A DNA stretch of 64,000 bases from UBA5239 sp040391785 (GTDB taxonomy: Bacteria > Verrucomicrobiota > Lentisphaeria > Victivallales > Victivallaceae), in the NCBI GenBank assembly GCA_040391785.1, contig JBEBXH010000002.1, positions 62,001-126,000 on the forward strand, written 5' to 3'. The position numbers were made by a program, and so were the translations under genes. Below the pieces are notes generated by a model. That model saw only the letters and a program-made list of their open reading frames with translations. It was not told the origin of the DNA and did not search any database. The stretch's first letter is position 1, and every line of letters starts with the position of its first letter. Below are positions 18,385 through 26,660 of this stretch, piece by piece.

Positions 18385-18726
18385 TCAGTTTTCCAGCATC
18401 GCCCATACATCATTCGCCGCAATTCGGACAAGTTTTCCGGGTGGGCCATCAACGCTTCCGCCGATCTTGTGCCGCCTCAGTATTCCCCTTGCCAGATACG
18501 TATCGAGGGTTGGCAGGGACACGCCCAACGCCTTAGCCGCCTGCTGACGGGTCATCCATTCAGGAAATTCGACAACGCCTCGCTTTGGCATGACCCCATC
18601 CTTGCCTGGTTGCTTTTCCTGCAACGCTTCTATCAGCAACGCAGGGGTTAATTCCGGTACATATGATTGTAATATATACGTAATCCCGCTTAATACTTCC
18701 TTCGGCATGCCCGGCTTAATATTCAT
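18385..18726 (-). CDS. Xis-like helix-turn-helix protein (paralogue 1)
   Basis: A 113-residue DNA-binding protein. An N-terminal helical segment (MPKEVLSGITYILQSYVPELTPALLIEALQE) precedes a MerR/excisionase-type winged helix: MTRQQAAKALGVSLPTLDTYLARGILRRHKIG, then a strand LVRIAANDVWAMLEN. The same two-part layout is seen in the proteins at 25398-25736 and 37240-37548. AGGAGA about 7 bases upstream supports the start. Excisionase-like proteins bend DNA for excision or act as regulators; which one cannot be told here. Confidence 0.75.
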   Translation of the reverse strand: MNIKPGMPKEVLSGITYILQSYVPELTPALLIEALQEKQPGKDGVMPKRGVVEFPEWMTRQQAAKALGVSLPTLDTYLARGILRRHKIGGSVDGPPGKLVRIAANDVWAMLEN

Positions 18727-18849
18727 GATTCAATCTCCTGTATTTTTCGTGCCTTTCGTGGACAATTCCCCAACTATTCACTATCAACTTTTTATCTTCA
18801 TCTGAAGTTATTTGCCAATGATACTTATTTTTCAATGTCCGTTTGCGGT

Positions 18850-19350
18850 TCAACTCTTGCGCGGCTTGTATTTCGTATGCCCGCATGAGGCTAAATACTG
18901 GTCCAGTGAATCCCGGTCCACGATTACCGGACTATTGCGGCTTTCTCCAACCTTGTAGCTCTTGATTTTCCCGGCCCGGATTGCCCGGAATAGCGTCCAC
19001 CGGGTCAGGCCGGTATATTCCAAGGCTTCATTAATATTAATACTCTTAGGCTTTTTCTCGCCCGGTTTGCCGGAACTTGCCTTGTCCGGCACATTCTGAA
19101 AATCCACCCCATAGGCTTTGACCGCAATGTAAAGCGATATCGGATAGCCCACGTTCACGGCCAACGCGTGACCATGAACCCGCGCAAGGTGATAGGTTCT
19201 CGGGGTCGGAAGAATCTTGCAGTTACCATCTACAAACTGCCACCCTCTAAGGATTTTTGTGGGTAATTTTCCGCTTTTAACGAGCTTGCACACATAAGCG
19301 GGAGAAACATTGTATTTCTTCGCATATTCTGATTTTCGAATCCATTTCAT
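18850..19350 (-). CDS. Protein with two helix-turn-helix segments
   Basis: 166 residues. The N-terminus IRKSEYAKKYNVSPAYVCKLVKSGKLP and the C-terminal part ININEALEYTGLTRWTLFRAIRAGKIKSYKVG both match the excisionase-type helix-turn-helix pattern (recognition helix followed by a K/R-rich wing), with a linker containing NVGYPISLYIAVKAYGV between them. Two HTH units in one chain suggest binding to a composite or repeated site, for example as a regulator or replication initiator of the element. It lies between two other small HTH genes. Confidence 0.65.
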   Translation of the reverse strand: MKWIRKSEYAKKYNVSPAYVCKLVKSGKLPTKILRGWQFVDGNCKILPTPRTYHLARVHGHALAVNVGYPISLYIAVKAYGVDFQNVPDKASSGKPGEKKPKSININEALEYTGLTRWTLFRAIRAGKIKSYKVGESRNSPVIVDRDSLDQYLASCGHTKYKPRKS

Positions 19351-19524
19351 TTCTTTAACCTTTTTGTTTTAACCTTGATCGAAATTTCTAAATTTTTTTA
19401 AACCGTGGACGGTGCCGCGATAACCCTCGAGCGCGGCGGGCTCCGGGGAGTACCTTTTGATAGCGCGGCCCCGGCTGATCGCGACACCCTGCTTGCGCCC
19501 TGGCATCCCGTCACGCTGACGCGG

Positions 19525-19704
19525 TCATTCATAGAACAACGCCTCGATATCCTCGCGGCGAATGCGGATGGTTCGGCCAATGCGCCAAGTTCGCAACTGT
19601 CCGCTTTTGATCGCCCTGTAGATTGTTCCAATCCCCACACGCAGTATCTCGGCAGTTTCGGCGATGGTAAGAACATCACCCTTATCGATTGCATCCTTTT
19701 TCAT
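19525..19704 (-). CDS. Excisionase-family HTH protein
   Basis: 59 residues starting MKKDAIDKG; ATG 19704 is chosen because AAAGGA lies 7 bases upstream, while the longer frame from 19731 has none. The chain is almost entirely the HTH_17 excisionase fold: DVLTIAETAEILRVGIGTIYRAIKSGQLRTWRIGRTIRIRREDIEALF. Typical role: directionality factor for the integrase or small regulator. Downstream (19400-19524) is a GC-rich stretch without a clear gene. Confidence 0.78.
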   Translation of the reverse strand: MKKDAIDKGDVLTIAETAEILRVGIGTIYRAIKSGQLRTWRIGRTIRIRREDIEALFYE

Positions 19705-20105
19705 AGTAGTTCCTTTATTATTTGCTATCATTTACTGTCAATGGTTCATTTCGGAATCCGGTTAAATCCGGTTAAAATTTTTGAGGCTGATTTAACTTCC
19801 GATTTTACTAGAGTTATAGTGCTTGTAATCAATGGATTAAGTTATGATTTTTGAGCGATTTCAATTAAACCTTGAAAGAAACGTTCTAGCGCTCTCTCGT
19901 ATCGTTTCGTGTCGTTTGGTGGTTATTGATTGCCATTCGTACCATAAATTCACCCTGTATCTGAATCAAGGCCATTCCAATAATATCCTCATTTTAAACG
20001 CCGCCAATAGCCCGGTAATCATCAGTCCGCATCCCAGCCGGAAAAAGCGACTAATCGCCATCAGTGGCGCGATTCTGGCGATTTATCAACATGCCGCCGC
20101 GAATC
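19705..20105. other. Intergenic stretch of the element, no confident gene
   Basis: Roughly 400 bases between leftward genes. One open frame on the opposite strand (19844-20125) has no homology signal and runs against every other gene here, so it is not called. On the minus strand a 31-codon frame with a hydrophobic run (GCGLMITGLLAAF) is visible but lacks a ribosome site. It may contain a promoter for the small HTH genes. Confidence 0.35.
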
Positions 20106-20276
20106 TCATAGCCGTAATATCTTGACAAGTTCGCGAATGGCGGCTTCGTATTCGGTCCAACTGCCAGCGGCCAGAATTGATATTTGACGCTTACAGGATT
20201 CATAAACGCGCCAATTCCGGCAGTTTTGATGATCGCGGCGGACCGTTTCAAGATATCGGACGAGTTTATCATTCAT
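20106..20276 (-). CDS. Small hypothetical protein coupled to the DnaB-like gene
   Basis: 56 residues, MNDKLVRYLETVRRDHQNC..., helical and basic. Its ATG overlaps the end of the helicase gene by 8 bases (CATGAATGA), so it is probably co-translated. A frame in another phase over the same DNA looks less protein-like. No known motif; the tight link suggests a role in the element's replication. Confidence 0.5.
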   Translation of the reverse strand: MNDKLVRYLETVRRDHQNCRNWRVYESCKRQISILAAGSWTEYEAAIRELVKILRL

Positions 20277-21579
20277 GGCCGTCTCCATACTTTTCCGCGC
20301 TCACATAGCCCACGCCGTCCCATGCAAGTTTGAGAAAGAACGGCGGCTGGTTCCGGGTTTTTCGACTGTACCAGACTGCCGGTTCTGGCGGCTTGTCCGG
20401 TTTATCCGGGGGGCGATATAGGAAACTGACGGTATGAGCCAGCTCCCCGATTTTCGATGATTCCTTGAGGTGTTCAAGGCCGGGCAATCCGTTCCCCTTC
20501 TGGCCGTCCCGATTCAATTGCGCTTGGATAATTCCGGCGATATTGAGCTCGATTAGCATCTGGTGTACCGCCTCAACGTTATAATCAATCTGGAGCCGTT
20601 TGTCTTTATTCTGCATGAATTGAGGCACTTGCATGAACTGCAAGAAATCAATTACAAGTACATCCAGCGCTCCAATCTCGGCTATAATCTGCTTGACTTC
20701 CGAGCGGATTGCCGCCGCTGAACTTATGCCGGTTTCGCAACCTCGAATAAATAGTTGTCGATCATACTCGGCAATCGCTTTCAGGCCGTTTCCAAACCGC
20801 GCCAATTCAACCTTATTTGGTTGCCGCTTCTGAACGATAAAATGAGATACTCGCGAGTGTTGCGCGGCAATCCGGGCCAGAATTGCGGCTGAATCGGATT
20901 CCGTGCAAACATAGAGCACTTTCAAGCCTTGAGCCAATTGAATCGGAACAAACCCGGTCGCAAGGGCGGTTTTTCCGGTACCGGTTCCAGCGGCGATTAC
21001 GTGCATTTCGCGGCGGTGATGGTGTAACCGCATACTGGCCTCGGTTCCGGCAGGGAAATAGGGAATAATTCCAGTTTCACCATATTGTGAGAGGTCCCGG
21101 CAGTAGTCCAGATATTCAGCGGCCAATTGCCGAGTATTCTTGGCGCGGGTTCCATCCAGTAACCGCCGCGCCTCTCCGAGTTTGGCGAGCATTTTATCGA
21201 TATTATCCGCCGTGGCCTCAATCGGGGAGCGCTCGGTAGCCGCCAGAAGATTATGACCATCTATCAGCATCATCCGCGCCGCCTGGGCTTGCTTTATCAG
21301 CCGAAGCCACTGGTCAATGTTGACATCGGTCGAAATTTGCCCGTGAAGGTCCACGAGTTCAAGATTGCATCCCGGCAACTTGGTTGAAAGTGTTATCAGG
21401 TCGATTTTCTGACCGCTGGCGGCGAGTTCCTGCATGGCCGTAAATACCGTCTGGCGGAATTCACCGGTAAAGCTGGCGCGGCTCAAATCCTGCGCTAGAA
21501 TCAGGTCGATTAAATCGCCGTTTCGCAGAACTGCCGATAATACCGCAATCTCGGAACGTTCATTTGCTGGTAGATTCAT
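20269..21579 (-). CDS. DnaB-like replicative helicase
   Basis: About 436 residues with the two-part structure of DnaB helicases. The N-terminal helical domain (ANERSEIAVLSAVLRNGDLIDLIL, then DLITLSTKLP) is followed by a RecA-like motor with Walker A AAGTGTGKTALATGF near residue 200, Walker B LDVLVIDFLQFM, and a late LKESSKIGELAHTVSFLYRP segment corresponding to family motif H4. It likely unwinds element DNA as a hexamer. ATG 21579 lies 8 bases after GGAG and overlaps the stop of the upstream replication protein gene (ATGA); a GTG two codons earlier is possible. Confidence 0.88.
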   Translation of the reverse strand: MNLPANERSEIAVLSAVLRNGDLIDLILAQDLSRASFTGEFRQTVFTAMQELAASGQKIDLITLSTKLPGCNLELVDLHGQISTDVNIDQWLRLIKQAQAARMMLIDGHNLLAATERSPIEATADNIDKMLAKLGEARRLLDGTRAKNTRQLAAEYLDYCRDLSQYGETGIIPYFPAGTEASMRLHHHRREMHVIAAGTGTGKTALATGFVPIQLAQGLKVLYVCTESDSAAILARIAAQHSRVSHFIVQKRQPNKVELARFGNGLKAIAEYDRQLFIRGCETGISSAAAIRSEVKQIIAEIGALDVLVIDFLQFMQVPQFMQNKDKRLQIDYNVEAVHQMLIELNIAGIIQAQLNRDGQKGNGLPGLEHLKESSKIGELAHTVSFLYRPPDKPDKPPEPAVWYSRKTRNQPPFFLKLAWDGVGYVSAEKYGDGHE

Positions 21580-22253
21580 TTGCACAACTCCTCAAGCCGA
21601 GCTATTTCCGCATCGATGCTATTTGTCGGTTCCGGTGATTTTGGCTTATCTCCGGGGAATAGGCCGGTCCAACCGTTTCTAATGCTCCGCTCGATCATGG
21701 CGATAGCTTCACTCGCTGAATGCTCGGCCAGCATTTTCAACTGTCGCTTGGCAGAACTCGGGGTCAATGCCTTGCGCCGTTCCTTACGGTAGTTTTCCCA
21801 ATCACCCCATGAAGCAATGAATTCAGGTGTTTTCAATTCCTCCGGGATGAAATCGACAGCAACAAAAGAAAAGTTTTTTTCTTTTTCTTTTTGTATTTTC
21901 TTTTTGTTATCATTAGATAACTCATTATCATGATCATGTTCATGATCAGCTTGATTTGCTACGGTTTGCTTGCAATTGCTAGCAAATGCTTGATTTGCTT
22001 GACGTTTTAAGCCGCCTTGCCGTCCGGCTTCTGCCCTTTTTTGGCAAGTCGCATCATATTTTTGTTGAGCGCGGTCAAGTCGATTTTGAATCGGAATCCA
22101 ATAGGCTTTCATGGTTCCGATAAATTCGGGTTCCATGCCGTTTTTAACATAATTGCGCAATGCCGTCAATATCATCCTTAACTCATTTTCTGGTAATACT
22201 AAGAATGATTCGAGCCATTCAAGGTACATAATAAATGAATCTTTTTGTTTCAT
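21576..22253 (-). CDS. Phage-type replication protein (DUF6291-like N-terminus), putative helicase loader
   Basis: 225 residues. The N-terminus (FIMYLEWLESFLVLPENELRMILTALRNYVKNGMEPEF, then KYDATCQKRAEAGRQGG) resembles DUF6291, common in phage replisome-organiser proteins. A hydrophilic Asn/Lys-rich linker follows, then a C-terminal domain with FIASWGDWENYRKERRKALTPSSAKRQLKML that looks like DnaD/DnaT-type ssDNA or loader domains. Position directly before and overlapping the DnaB-like gene supports a loader role (inference). The start overlaps the previous stop (TAATG). Confidence 0.68.
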   Translation of the reverse strand: MKQKDSFIMYLEWLESFLVLPENELRMILTALRNYVKNGMEPEFIGTMKAYWIPIQNRLDRAQQKYDATCQKRAEAGRQGGLKRQANQAFASNCKQTVANQADHEHDHDNELSNDNKKKIQKEKEKNFSFVAVDFIPEELKTPEFIASWGDWENYRKERRKALTPSSAKRQLKMLAEHSASEAIAMIERSIRNGWTGLFPGDKPKSPEPTNSIDAEIARLEELCK

Positions 22254-22453
22254 TACTTTACCTCTTTCACATTGAGCTCAATTTCATTTCTGAGTGATAG
22301 CCAACGCTCTTTTTGTTCGCCGCTAAAATTTGGTTCTGCGCCTGATTCCACATACCGAAACATGGCCGCAACTATTTGTCGCAGTTCCGTACCGGATAGC
22401 GTTAATAGGAGTTCAAATCCTGCGCCGGTTATAATAAATGCTCTGTCCTTCAT
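22253..22453 (-). CDS. Small DUF6291-like protein
   Basis: 66 residues: FIITGAGFELLLTLSGTELRQIVAAMFRYVESGAEPNFSGEQKERWL. This repeats the pattern of the N-terminus of the next protein (FIMYLEWLESFLVL...NYVKNGMEPEF), so it looks like a duplicated, truncated copy of that domain. TAATG overlap with the downstream gene indicates coupling. It may modulate the replication protein. Confidence 0.6.
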   Translation of the reverse strand: MKDRAFIITGAGFELLLTLSGTELRQIVAAMFRYVESGAEPNFSGEQKERWLSLRNEIELNVKEVK

Positions 22454-22466
22454 ATATCCACCTCGA

Positions 22467-24074
22467 TTAGCCGTTTACCAGACTATTTATTTCGCGGTGA
22501 ATATCATTTAGAACACGAATTGCTTGCTGTACATTGTTCGCGATCATGGTATTGATACGGTCCACATTCGGCTCGACAGCTCCTCCGGCAAAACCTCCGC
22601 GAGAAGTCAATGAATTGGTTTTAATATCCATTCCCTGTAAGTTCAATTGCGGTAGATTATTCAGGGAATATTCGAGCTCGGATAATCGCTCGATTTTCGC
22701 CATTTCCTCATCGGTCAGGGCTCCGCCTTTGGCGGATTCCGCCCGGTTAATCGCCCGATTCCGGGCCGCATCTTTACCGAATCCGGCCTTTTCGAGCGAT
22801 TGATTGAAAATATCTTCGGCGGTACTACCGATATGCTTATCAATATTTTCCTGCTGACGTTGTTGTTCATCAATCTCCTTTTGCTGGACTTGGGTGATTT
22901 TTTCTTCGAGTTCCAATTGGCGTGTTTTGGATTCTTCAATTTCCTTTTCTTTTTGCAAAACCTGATTTTCAATCTTGAGTTTTTCAATATCAGATTTACC
23001 ATATTTTGAATAATAAAGAGCGGTTATTTCATCGTACAGTTTTTTCTGTTTCTCGACCTCCTTAGTCACTTTCTCCTCATTATTCAACTGTTTGGTTTCG
23101 CGATCTTCCTTTACTTTCTGAATATCCTTGCTGGCCTGTTGATTTTTCGCGTCCCAACTATTTTTAGTGGCCTCCTGGAGCTTTTTCGCCTGCTCTGCTT
23201 CATCAGCAGAACCGGAACGGATCAATTCAGTTATTTTTCTCTGTAATTCAAGCTCCTGTCTTTTCAGGTCAATGGCTTTTTGAAGCGCATCAAATTTATC
23301 CTGCTGTTTTGTTGCATCTCTGAATCGCTCAAGTGTTTTAATTTGTGTTTCAAGAGACTGATTGCCGGTGACTTGCTCGATCATATCGCCCTTTCTTTTG
23401 GCTCTGCCGCTCTGATTGTCAAAATCGGAATTGCGGACCGCAATTTTCGCTTGAGCGTTTGCGTGTTTTTGCACGTCAAGGCGTTCTTGATTCATGGCCT
23501 GAATCCGCTGTTTCTGCATATCGGCAAGCATTTTTGCCTGTGCTTTATCGAGGCCGGTTATTTTGCCGGTCACAGCGTCGATTTCGAGTCCGAGGTCGCC
23601 GTAACGTTTGGTCAGAGCTTCAATCAGAAATCGAGCTTCTTTTTTGCTCTCATTAGATTTGATTTCAGTTTTGGACAACTCATCCAGCCGATCGATATAC
23701 TGTTTATCCGTATCATGCTGTTTTTCGGTGTTCTGACGCATTTTTGCGGATTCCTGAGCGGCTTTCTCAAGTCGCCTTGCGTATTCTTCAGCGGACATTG
23801 TAATGTGTTTCCAGTATTCGACCGCGATTTTCAGCGCCGCCGTAATTGCCGTCATGGCAAGCGTTACCGGTGTCAATCCCGCCGCAAGATTGCCTAATTT
23901 GCCGAGCATCCCCCCGCTGGCCCCGGCCGCCTCCATGCCGGTTTTCATTTTGTTGAATGAATCCCGGACTTTTTTGGACGTGGCGGCGGCTTTTCGCTCG
24001 GTTTCAGTTAACGATTTATTAAGGCTTGCGTCATAGCCTTTTGTGTCAAGCTGGAGTTTACTTCTGATTGCCAT
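22467..24074 (-). CDS. Phage tape-measure-like protein (short, coiled-coil)
   Basis: 535 residues. The N-terminus IRSKLQLDTKGYDASLNKSLTETERKAAATSKKVRDSFNKM is typical of tail length tape-measure proteins, which open with a short strand and a LDTxGYDxxL motif. A Gly/Ala-rich hydrophobic patch (residues 48-80, MLGKLGNLAAGLTPVTLAMTAI) is followed by long charged coiled coil (residues 85-430, rich in Lys, Glu, Gln). This fits a scaffold that sets tail-tube length and spans the membrane at infection. It is short for a tape measure. Upstream genes of 122 and 279 residues occupy the positions of chaperone and tube protein. A non-phage coiled-coil protein cannot be excluded. Confidence 0.65.
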   Translation of the reverse strand: MAIRSKLQLDTKGYDASLNKSLTETERKAAATSKKVRDSFNKMKTGMEAAGASGGMLGKLGNLAAGLTPVTLAMTAITAALKIAVEYWKHITMSAEEYARRLEKAAQESAKMRQNTEKQHDTDKQYIDRLDELSKTEIKSNESKKEARFLIEALTKRYGDLGLEIDAVTGKITGLDKAQAKMLADMQKQRIQAMNQERLDVQKHANAQAKIAVRNSDFDNQSGRAKRKGDMIEQVTGNQSLETQIKTLERFRDATKQQDKFDALQKAIDLKRQELELQRKITELIRSGSADEAEQAKKLQEATKNSWDAKNQQASKDIQKVKEDRETKQLNNEEKVTKEVEKQKKLYDEITALYYSKYGKSDIEKLKIENQVLQKEKEIEESKTRQLELEEKITQVQQKEIDEQQRQQENIDKHIGSTAEDIFNQSLEKAGFGKDAARNRAINRAESAKGGALTDEEMAKIERLSELEYSLNNLPQLNLQGMDIKTNSLTSRGGFAGGAVEPNVDRINTMIANNVQQAIRVLNDIHREINSLVNG

Positions 24075-24076
24075 AA

Positions 24077-24445
24077 TTATACCGCCTTTTCGACCATAAG
24101 TTTATAGAAAAGCGGATATAGTACCGCATATGAAGTTTTGAAAATCGTCTCTGCACATTCAATGCGTGAGTTCAATAAGATGATGAAAGTTTCCGCCTCC
24201 GGGGTGATGGCTGTAACCGTTAAAGCTCCCTCATTGACGGCGAGCCGGAAATGTTCATCAAATCGACCAGCTTTCAAGGCGGGTTCCAATACGTCAATTG
24301 ACTTGATAAATTCCTGGACTCGCTTTTCTTTGGGTACAAGACCGTATAGCCAGCGGGAAATCTGGACCTCATCGAGTGCGATTTTCCTCATTTCAATAAC
24401 CGCCAGTTCCGGCGATTCGGGTAAATTGTAATAGCGAATATTCAT
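24077..24445 (-). CDS. Hypothetical protein in tail-chaperone position
   Basis: 122 residues, mainly helical and mildly acidic: ELAVIEMRKIALDEVQISRWLYGLVPKEKRVQEFIKSIDVLEPALKAGRF. No family recognised. It lies 2 bases before the tape-measure-like gene and after a candidate tube protein gene, the place usually held by the tail assembly chaperone. Assignment rests on gene order only. Confidence 0.5.
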   Translation of the reverse strand: MNIRYYNLPESPELAVIEMRKIALDEVQISRWLYGLVPKEKRVQEFIKSIDVLEPALKAGRFDEHFRLAVNEGALTVTAITPEAETFIILLNSRIECAETIFKTSYAVLYPLFYKLMVEKAV

Positions 24446-24505
24446 ATGGTTCCTTGCATAAATGTTATGTCTTTAAAAAATAAGCGTTTTAAATAACCTG
24501 GCTTT

Positions 24506-25345
24506 TTATTGATTCCCGTAAAGGTCCGTGTCCCATCCGAGAGCATCGCCGGATTTTGTGTGTGTCATGGTCGCTATCCATTTGCGGCCATTATAGAAAA
24601 CCTCGGCATCATCCACTTTCCAGTTACCACCCAAAAGCGCCGTCAAGCCGAAATCCCCCAATGACGGTTTGGCAACAATCGAATTTATCGCAGTAGTCGC
24701 GGCCCATCCTGCTTTATCTTTTTTACTGTGTTCGCCCGTTTCGGTGATCTGGTAAACTGCAAGGTCAAACGATTCTATACCCGGTTTAGTGGGCTTGCAA
24801 ACCGTTTTATCGTTTTTGACAATTCGCCAGAAATTACCTTCCTCGGCTGTAGTCGGTATTTCTGCGGTAGATTTTACCCATCGGTAATTCTTTCTATCCG
24901 TCTCGGATTCAATGAGGGTATCAGTGGCGGTACTCCACCAGCCAGGAATGATCTTATAATTTTCCCCGAGACCGATAAGGTAATAATTCCAGCAAGTACG
25001 ATATTTCAATGAGCCGTTTCGATTGCGCTTGGATTCGAGCGGCATGGATATAGTACGGCAACTCAAGCGCTGAGAATTTGGCCCGGTGGCGGAATCTGCG
25101 TCAATGCTGTTTCCGTAATCATCCCTGGTTGTGGCATAAATCAATTCGACCTCGTAAATCGGCCCTTCGGCGGGATGCTTGCGGTAATTGGTTAAGGTTC
25201 CCTTACCAAAATAGTTCGTACCGATTGATAAGCCCGCTATGAACGCATCAATTTCAATCTCCGAACCATACCAGATTTCGGTTTTCCGGTTGTCTTTTGC
25301 AGAATTATCTTCCGAGCCGCTATTGTATTTCCATTGTACTGCCAT
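24506..25345 (-). CDS. Hypothetical protein, candidate tail tube or coat protein
   Basis: 279 residues rich in Trp, Tyr, Thr and Gly, with many predicted strands (GPIYEVELIYATTRDD, YRTCWNYYLIGLGE, GGNWKVDDAEVFYNGRKWIATMTHT). No signal peptide or catalytic motif. The beta-rich composition and position two genes before the tape-measure-like protein suggest a tail tube or another virion structural protein. This is inference from order and composition; no homologue is recognised by eye. Confidence 0.45.
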   Translation of the reverse strand: MAVQWKYNSGSEDNSAKDNRKTEIWYGSEIEIDAFIAGLSIGTNYFGKGTLTNYRKHPAEGPIYEVELIYATTRDDYGNSIDADSATGPNSQRLSCRTISMPLESKRNRNGSLKYRTCWNYYLIGLGENYKIIPGWWSTATDTLIESETDRKNYRWVKSTAEIPTTAEEGNFWRIVKNDKTVCKPTKPGIESFDLAVYQITETGEHSKKDKAGWAATTAINSIVAKPSLGDFGLTALLGGNWKVDDAEVFYNGRKWIATMTHTKSGDALGWDTDLYGNQ

Positions 25346-25397
25346 TTATTTTTTCTCCTGTTTTTGTAATACGTTTTCAGTGTTTTGCAAAAAATCG

Positions 25398-25736
25398 TTA
25401 AAATGTATTACTGCCTTGATCGTATTCCTTGCCGCCGTGTTCCAGTAAGGCGCGGACACTAACGGGATCAATTCGAACAAGGCGCGGGCTGATTTTGACG
25501 CGGCGCAGGGTTCCGATATTCAAATACCGATTGATGGTATTCAGGCTAACGGAAAGCAAGGCGGCGGCCTCTTGACGCGTTAAGGGCTTTTCTGCTATAA
25601 CGGTTAAGTGCTTTCCGGTTGCGTGATCCTTGAGTGCGGCTACAAGGTTTTGTGGCGATAGCTCAGGAATGAACGGTTGAAGCATTCCAGTGGCGGCGGC
25701 CAGTACGGCGGGTGTAATTCTCTGGGAAATTTGCAT
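25398..25736 (-). CDS. Xis-like helix-turn-helix protein (paralogue 2)
   Basis: 112 residues with the same two-part plan as the 18385-18726 product: helical N-terminus (ITPAVLAAATGMLQPFIPELSPQNLVAALKDHA) then HTH_17 (LTRQEAAALLSVSLNTINRYLNIGTLRRVKISPRLVRIDPVSVRALLEH). FIPELSP here against YVPELTP in the other copy is a shared motif outside the HTH. It probably controls excision or tail-module transcription. Confidence 0.75.
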   Translation of the reverse strand: MQISQRITPAVLAAATGMLQPFIPELSPQNLVAALKDHATGKHLTVIAEKPLTRQEAAALLSVSLNTINRYLNIGTLRRVKISPRLVRIDPVSVRALLEHGGKEYDQGSNTF

Positions 25737-25899
25737 TTGTGCAATTCCTTTGTTTTGTCGCGTCCGGTCATTCGGAGCGCGCTTTCACAAAGGCCGCATG
25801 CGTTTTCACCCTGTTTTTTTAAGAAAGTCACTTTTTACGCTCAAGGAAATATTTTTTCTTTCGCTTTTCTTTCGCTTTTCTTTCATCTTTTCAAGGCAT

Positions 25900-25935
25900 A
25901 AAAAAACGCCCCATGTAGTCAAACAAGGAGCGTTT
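25900..25935 (-). terminator. Terminator after the XRE-like regulator gene
   Basis: Reading the minus strand, AAACGCTCC pairs with GGGGCGTTT with one mismatch, the loop is about 14 bases, and a run of T follows. It sits just past the stop of the leftward gene ending at 25951. Confidence 0.65.
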
Positions 25936-25950
25936 CAGATATGGGGTCGG

Positions 25951-26658
25951 TTATTCGTCCGACTGGTCCTCATCTTCATTGTATTTTCTTGCGTTTTTGA
26001 AATTCTCTCTATCGGCTTTTATTACTCGTGCCTGTAATCCGGCTTCTTGCACACGTAGCTTCAGCTCTATGGCGGTTACGTTTCGCCCGGGGTACCATTT
26101 TGGGGCGTTTGTTGCTCCGCTTTCCCAATTTTGAATTGTCTTTTTTGTTACGCCGCACATGTTAGCGGCATCTTCTTGTGTGATTTGTGGACGTTTGGCG
26201 CGCTGGCTGTTGGCTTGAGCTTCTATGCCGTTTTTTACTTGAGCTACAGTCGCTTTGGTGTCTGCAATGTCGTCTTTTACTTGAGCTACAGTCGCTTTGG
26301 TGTCTGCAATGTCGTCTTTCACTGACTGCATGGTAAACTTCATGGCTTCGGCTTGCCGTTTGTGATTTTTTATCGTGTGGTAGTGTTGCCGCGCCAGTTC
26401 ATACTCTTCCTGGGCTTTCCGAGGGTCGCCAGTAATTCCCAGTTCTTCCGCCAGTGCGACAAGGTTGGCTTCATCAGGGAAAAAGTTCTTAAGTAATACT
26501 TCCTGATTAAACCAGGGGTTCTGGTTGGCATCTAAATAATACCCGATATGACGTTGTTCAACTGAAAAACTTATCCCAGGATATACAGTTGGCAGGAGTA
26601 TTAGGTTTGTTCCTTTTTCCGCCGTTGGGCTTTCTGCTTTGTGATCGTCTGTGTCCAT
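25951..26658 (-). CDS. Regulator with XRE-type HTH and internal 14-residue repeat
   Basis: 235 residues. The middle holds a heptad-like tandem repeat, VKDDIADTKATVAQ twice in a row, followed by a third partial unit, which should form a short coiled coil for oligomerisation. After it comes an XRE-like helix-turn-helix: ITQEDAANMCGVTKKTIQNWESG. The N-terminal 90 residues (FFPDEANLVALAEELGITGDPRKAQEEYELARQHYHTI) are helical with no known match. It lies 2 bases after the integrase gene and may control it. Confidence 0.7.
   Translation of the reverse strand: MDTDDHKAESPTAEKGTNLILLPTVYPGISFSVEQRHIGYYLDANQNPWFNQEVLLKNFFPDEANLVALAEELGITGDPRKAQEEYELARQHYHTIKNHKRQAEAMKFTMQSVKDDIADTKATVAQVKDDIADTKATVAQVKNGIEAQANSQRAKRPQITQEDAANMCGVTKKTIQNWESGATNAPKWYPGRNVTAIELKLRVQEAGLQARVIKADRENFKNARKYNEDEDQSDE
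26241..26324 (-). repeat. In-frame 42-bp tandem duplication in the regulator gene
   Basis: Two adjacent 42-base units, 26241-26282 and 26283-26324, nearly identical (differences only at the far end), each encoding 14 residues of coiled coil. Near-identity at DNA level points to recent slippage or unequal exchange. Confidence 0.9.
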
Positions 26659-26660
26659 GA

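Noticed and set aside
19844..20125. 93-codon plus-strand frame in the element
   Set aside because: Opposite to every other gene, no ribosome site, and it overlaps the coupled small gene 20106-20276.
24077..24445. Overlapping integrase arm site (AAAAGCGGATATAG near 24107)
   Set aside because: Inside a coding region and without a paired neighbour; probably a chance match.
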